DNA from: Aquabacter sp040049275
GTDB lineage: Bacteria > Pseudomonadota > Alphaproteobacteria > Rhizobiales > Xanthobacteraceae
Assembly (NCBI RefSeq): GCF_040049275.1
Contig: NZ_JBDZDT010000010.1
Span: 62,001-126,000, forward strand
Direction: 5' to 3'
Length of the DNA stretch: 64,000 bases
This document shows, piece by piece, positions 63,475 to 64,000 of this stretch. A program made the position numbers and the translations under genes. Position 1 is the first letter of the stretch. Each line of letters starts with the position of its first letter. The notes beneath the pieces are model-generated. The model worked only from the letters and a program-made list of their open reading frames with translations, made no database searches and was not told the DNA's origin.

Positions 63475-64000
63475 TTAGAACTCTTCGTCGGCGACCCGCA
63501 TGAGGTAGCGGCCATAGACCGACTTGCCCAGCGCTTCCGCCGCCGCGCGCAGCTTCGGCTTGTCGATGAAGCCTTCGCGGAAGGCGATTTCCTCGGGGGA
63601 GGAAATCTTCAGGCCCTGCCGCTGTTCCAGGATCTGCACGAACAGCGCGGCCTCGATGAGCGAATCCGGCGTGCCCGTGTCGAGCCAGGCGAAGCCCCGG
63701 CCCATGCGGCCCACATGCAGCTCGCCCATTTCGAGATAGGCGCGGTTCACGTCGGTGATCTCGATCTCGCCCCGCGCCGACGGCTTCACGTTGGCGGCGA
63801 TGTCGAGCACGCGGTTGTCGTAGAAATAGAGGCCGGTCACCGCGAGATTGGAGCGGGGCTTGGCGGGCTTCTCCTCGATGGAGACCACGCGGCCCTTCGC
63901 ATCCACCTCGGCGACGCCGTAGCGCTCGGGATCCTGCACCGCATAGGCAAACACGGTGGCGCCGGCTTCCCGCTTCACCGCTTCGTCCAGCAGTTCCGGC
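63475..64000 (-). CDS. rfbA: Glucose-1-phosphate thymidylyltransferase, C-terminal part (window edge)
   Basis: The last 175 codons are in the window; the N-terminal nucleotide-binding part lies beyond the right edge (frame stays open to base 64000, reading PELLDEAVKREAGATVFAYAVQDPERYGV). Motifs are EVDAKGRVVSIEEKPAKPRSNLAVTGLYFYDNRVLD, GEIEITDVNRAYLEMGELHV and the FAWLDTGTPDSLIEAALFVQ lid, with the C-terminal LRAAAEALGKSVYGRYLMRVADEEF. It makes dTDP-glucose for rhamnose-type surface sugars. rfbBCD would be expected upstream, outside the window. Confidence 0.93.
   Translation of the reverse strand, partial: PELLDEAVKREAGATVFAYAVQDPERYGVAEVDAKGRVVSIEEKPAKPRSNLAVTGLYFYDNRVLDIAANVKPSARGEIEITDVNRAYLEMGELHVGRMGRGFAWLDTGTPDSLIEAALFVQILEQRQGLKISSPEEIAFREGFIDKPKLRAAAEALGKSVYGRYLMRVADEEF

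Overview
The window is GC-rich, densely packed alphaproteobacterial chromosome. Gene content (ccmIEFH followed by degP, a two-component pair and glnE; hisZ-hisG; gene-transfer-agent-type tail genes; a PleC-like kinase) points to Hyphomicrobiales, most likely near Xanthobacter/Azorhizobium. That placement is inference from gene content and protein style, not from a search. I saw no rRNA, tRNA, CRISPR array, insertion sequence with a transposase, or replication origin.

Layout. 1-3022 (minus): start of an exported protein, a membrane-anchored sensor-like protein, a secreted lytic transglycosylase and a secreted trypsin-like protease. 3292-13957 (plus): tail half of a gene transfer agent (GTA) cluster, from head-tail adaptor to the giant baseplate protein, with no capsid, portal, prohead protease or terminase beside it. 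It is interrupted by an antisense Lys/Ala/Pro-rich histone H1-like gene and a run of four hairpins. 14294-17700: spike/fibre-type genes and a lysis set (GH108 endolysin, overlapping inner and outer spanin candidates). 17971-20752: PhoPQ-like pair and a lipoprotein. 21552-25721: ccmI-ccmE-ccmF-ccmH, cytochrome c maturation. 26286-27860: an acidic VWA/Ig-type protein separating the ccm genes from degP (28058-29602). 29780-32666: a second two-component pair, split by a small GIY-YIG nuclease gene that lies between two inverted copies of a 200-bp palindromic element. 32694-35666: glnE. 35798-50588: mostly metabolism and signalling (8-oxoguanine deaminase, PleC-like kinase, LysR regulator, two paralogous small exported proteins, aminopeptidase N, soluble MCP-like receptor, acyltransferase, malate dehydrogenase, hisG, hisZ). 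50737-55312: xseB, an EamA transporter, a split ChrA pair, a stand-alone AsnC-type domain, thiD, an XRE-cupin regulator. 55510-64000: PepSY-flavodoxin-reductase fusion with a DUF4198 partner (probable metal/siderophore handling), an autotransporter with an acid-phosphatase-like passenger, ferredoxin-NADP reductase, and the end of rfbA cut by the window edge.

How genes work together. The tail, spike and lysis genes would make a tail and release particles, but head and packaging functions must come from elsewhere if the system works. The Ccm proteins attach haem to periplasmic c-type cytochromes. DegP and the two-component pairs suit envelope stress control. GlnE ties glutamine synthetase activity to nitrogen status.

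Three families of dispersed palindromic repeats fill many gaps: a CTCTCCCC-type element, a 200-bp element bounded by near-palindromic TTGTCCTGGACAAG arms, and a CGTCATGCCCGGGCTTG-type element. The 200-bp element occurs four times, two of them flanking the GIY-YIG gene. That arrangement, the histone-like gene inside the GTA cluster, and the VWA protein inside the ccm-degP-glnE block are the observations I consider most worth following.
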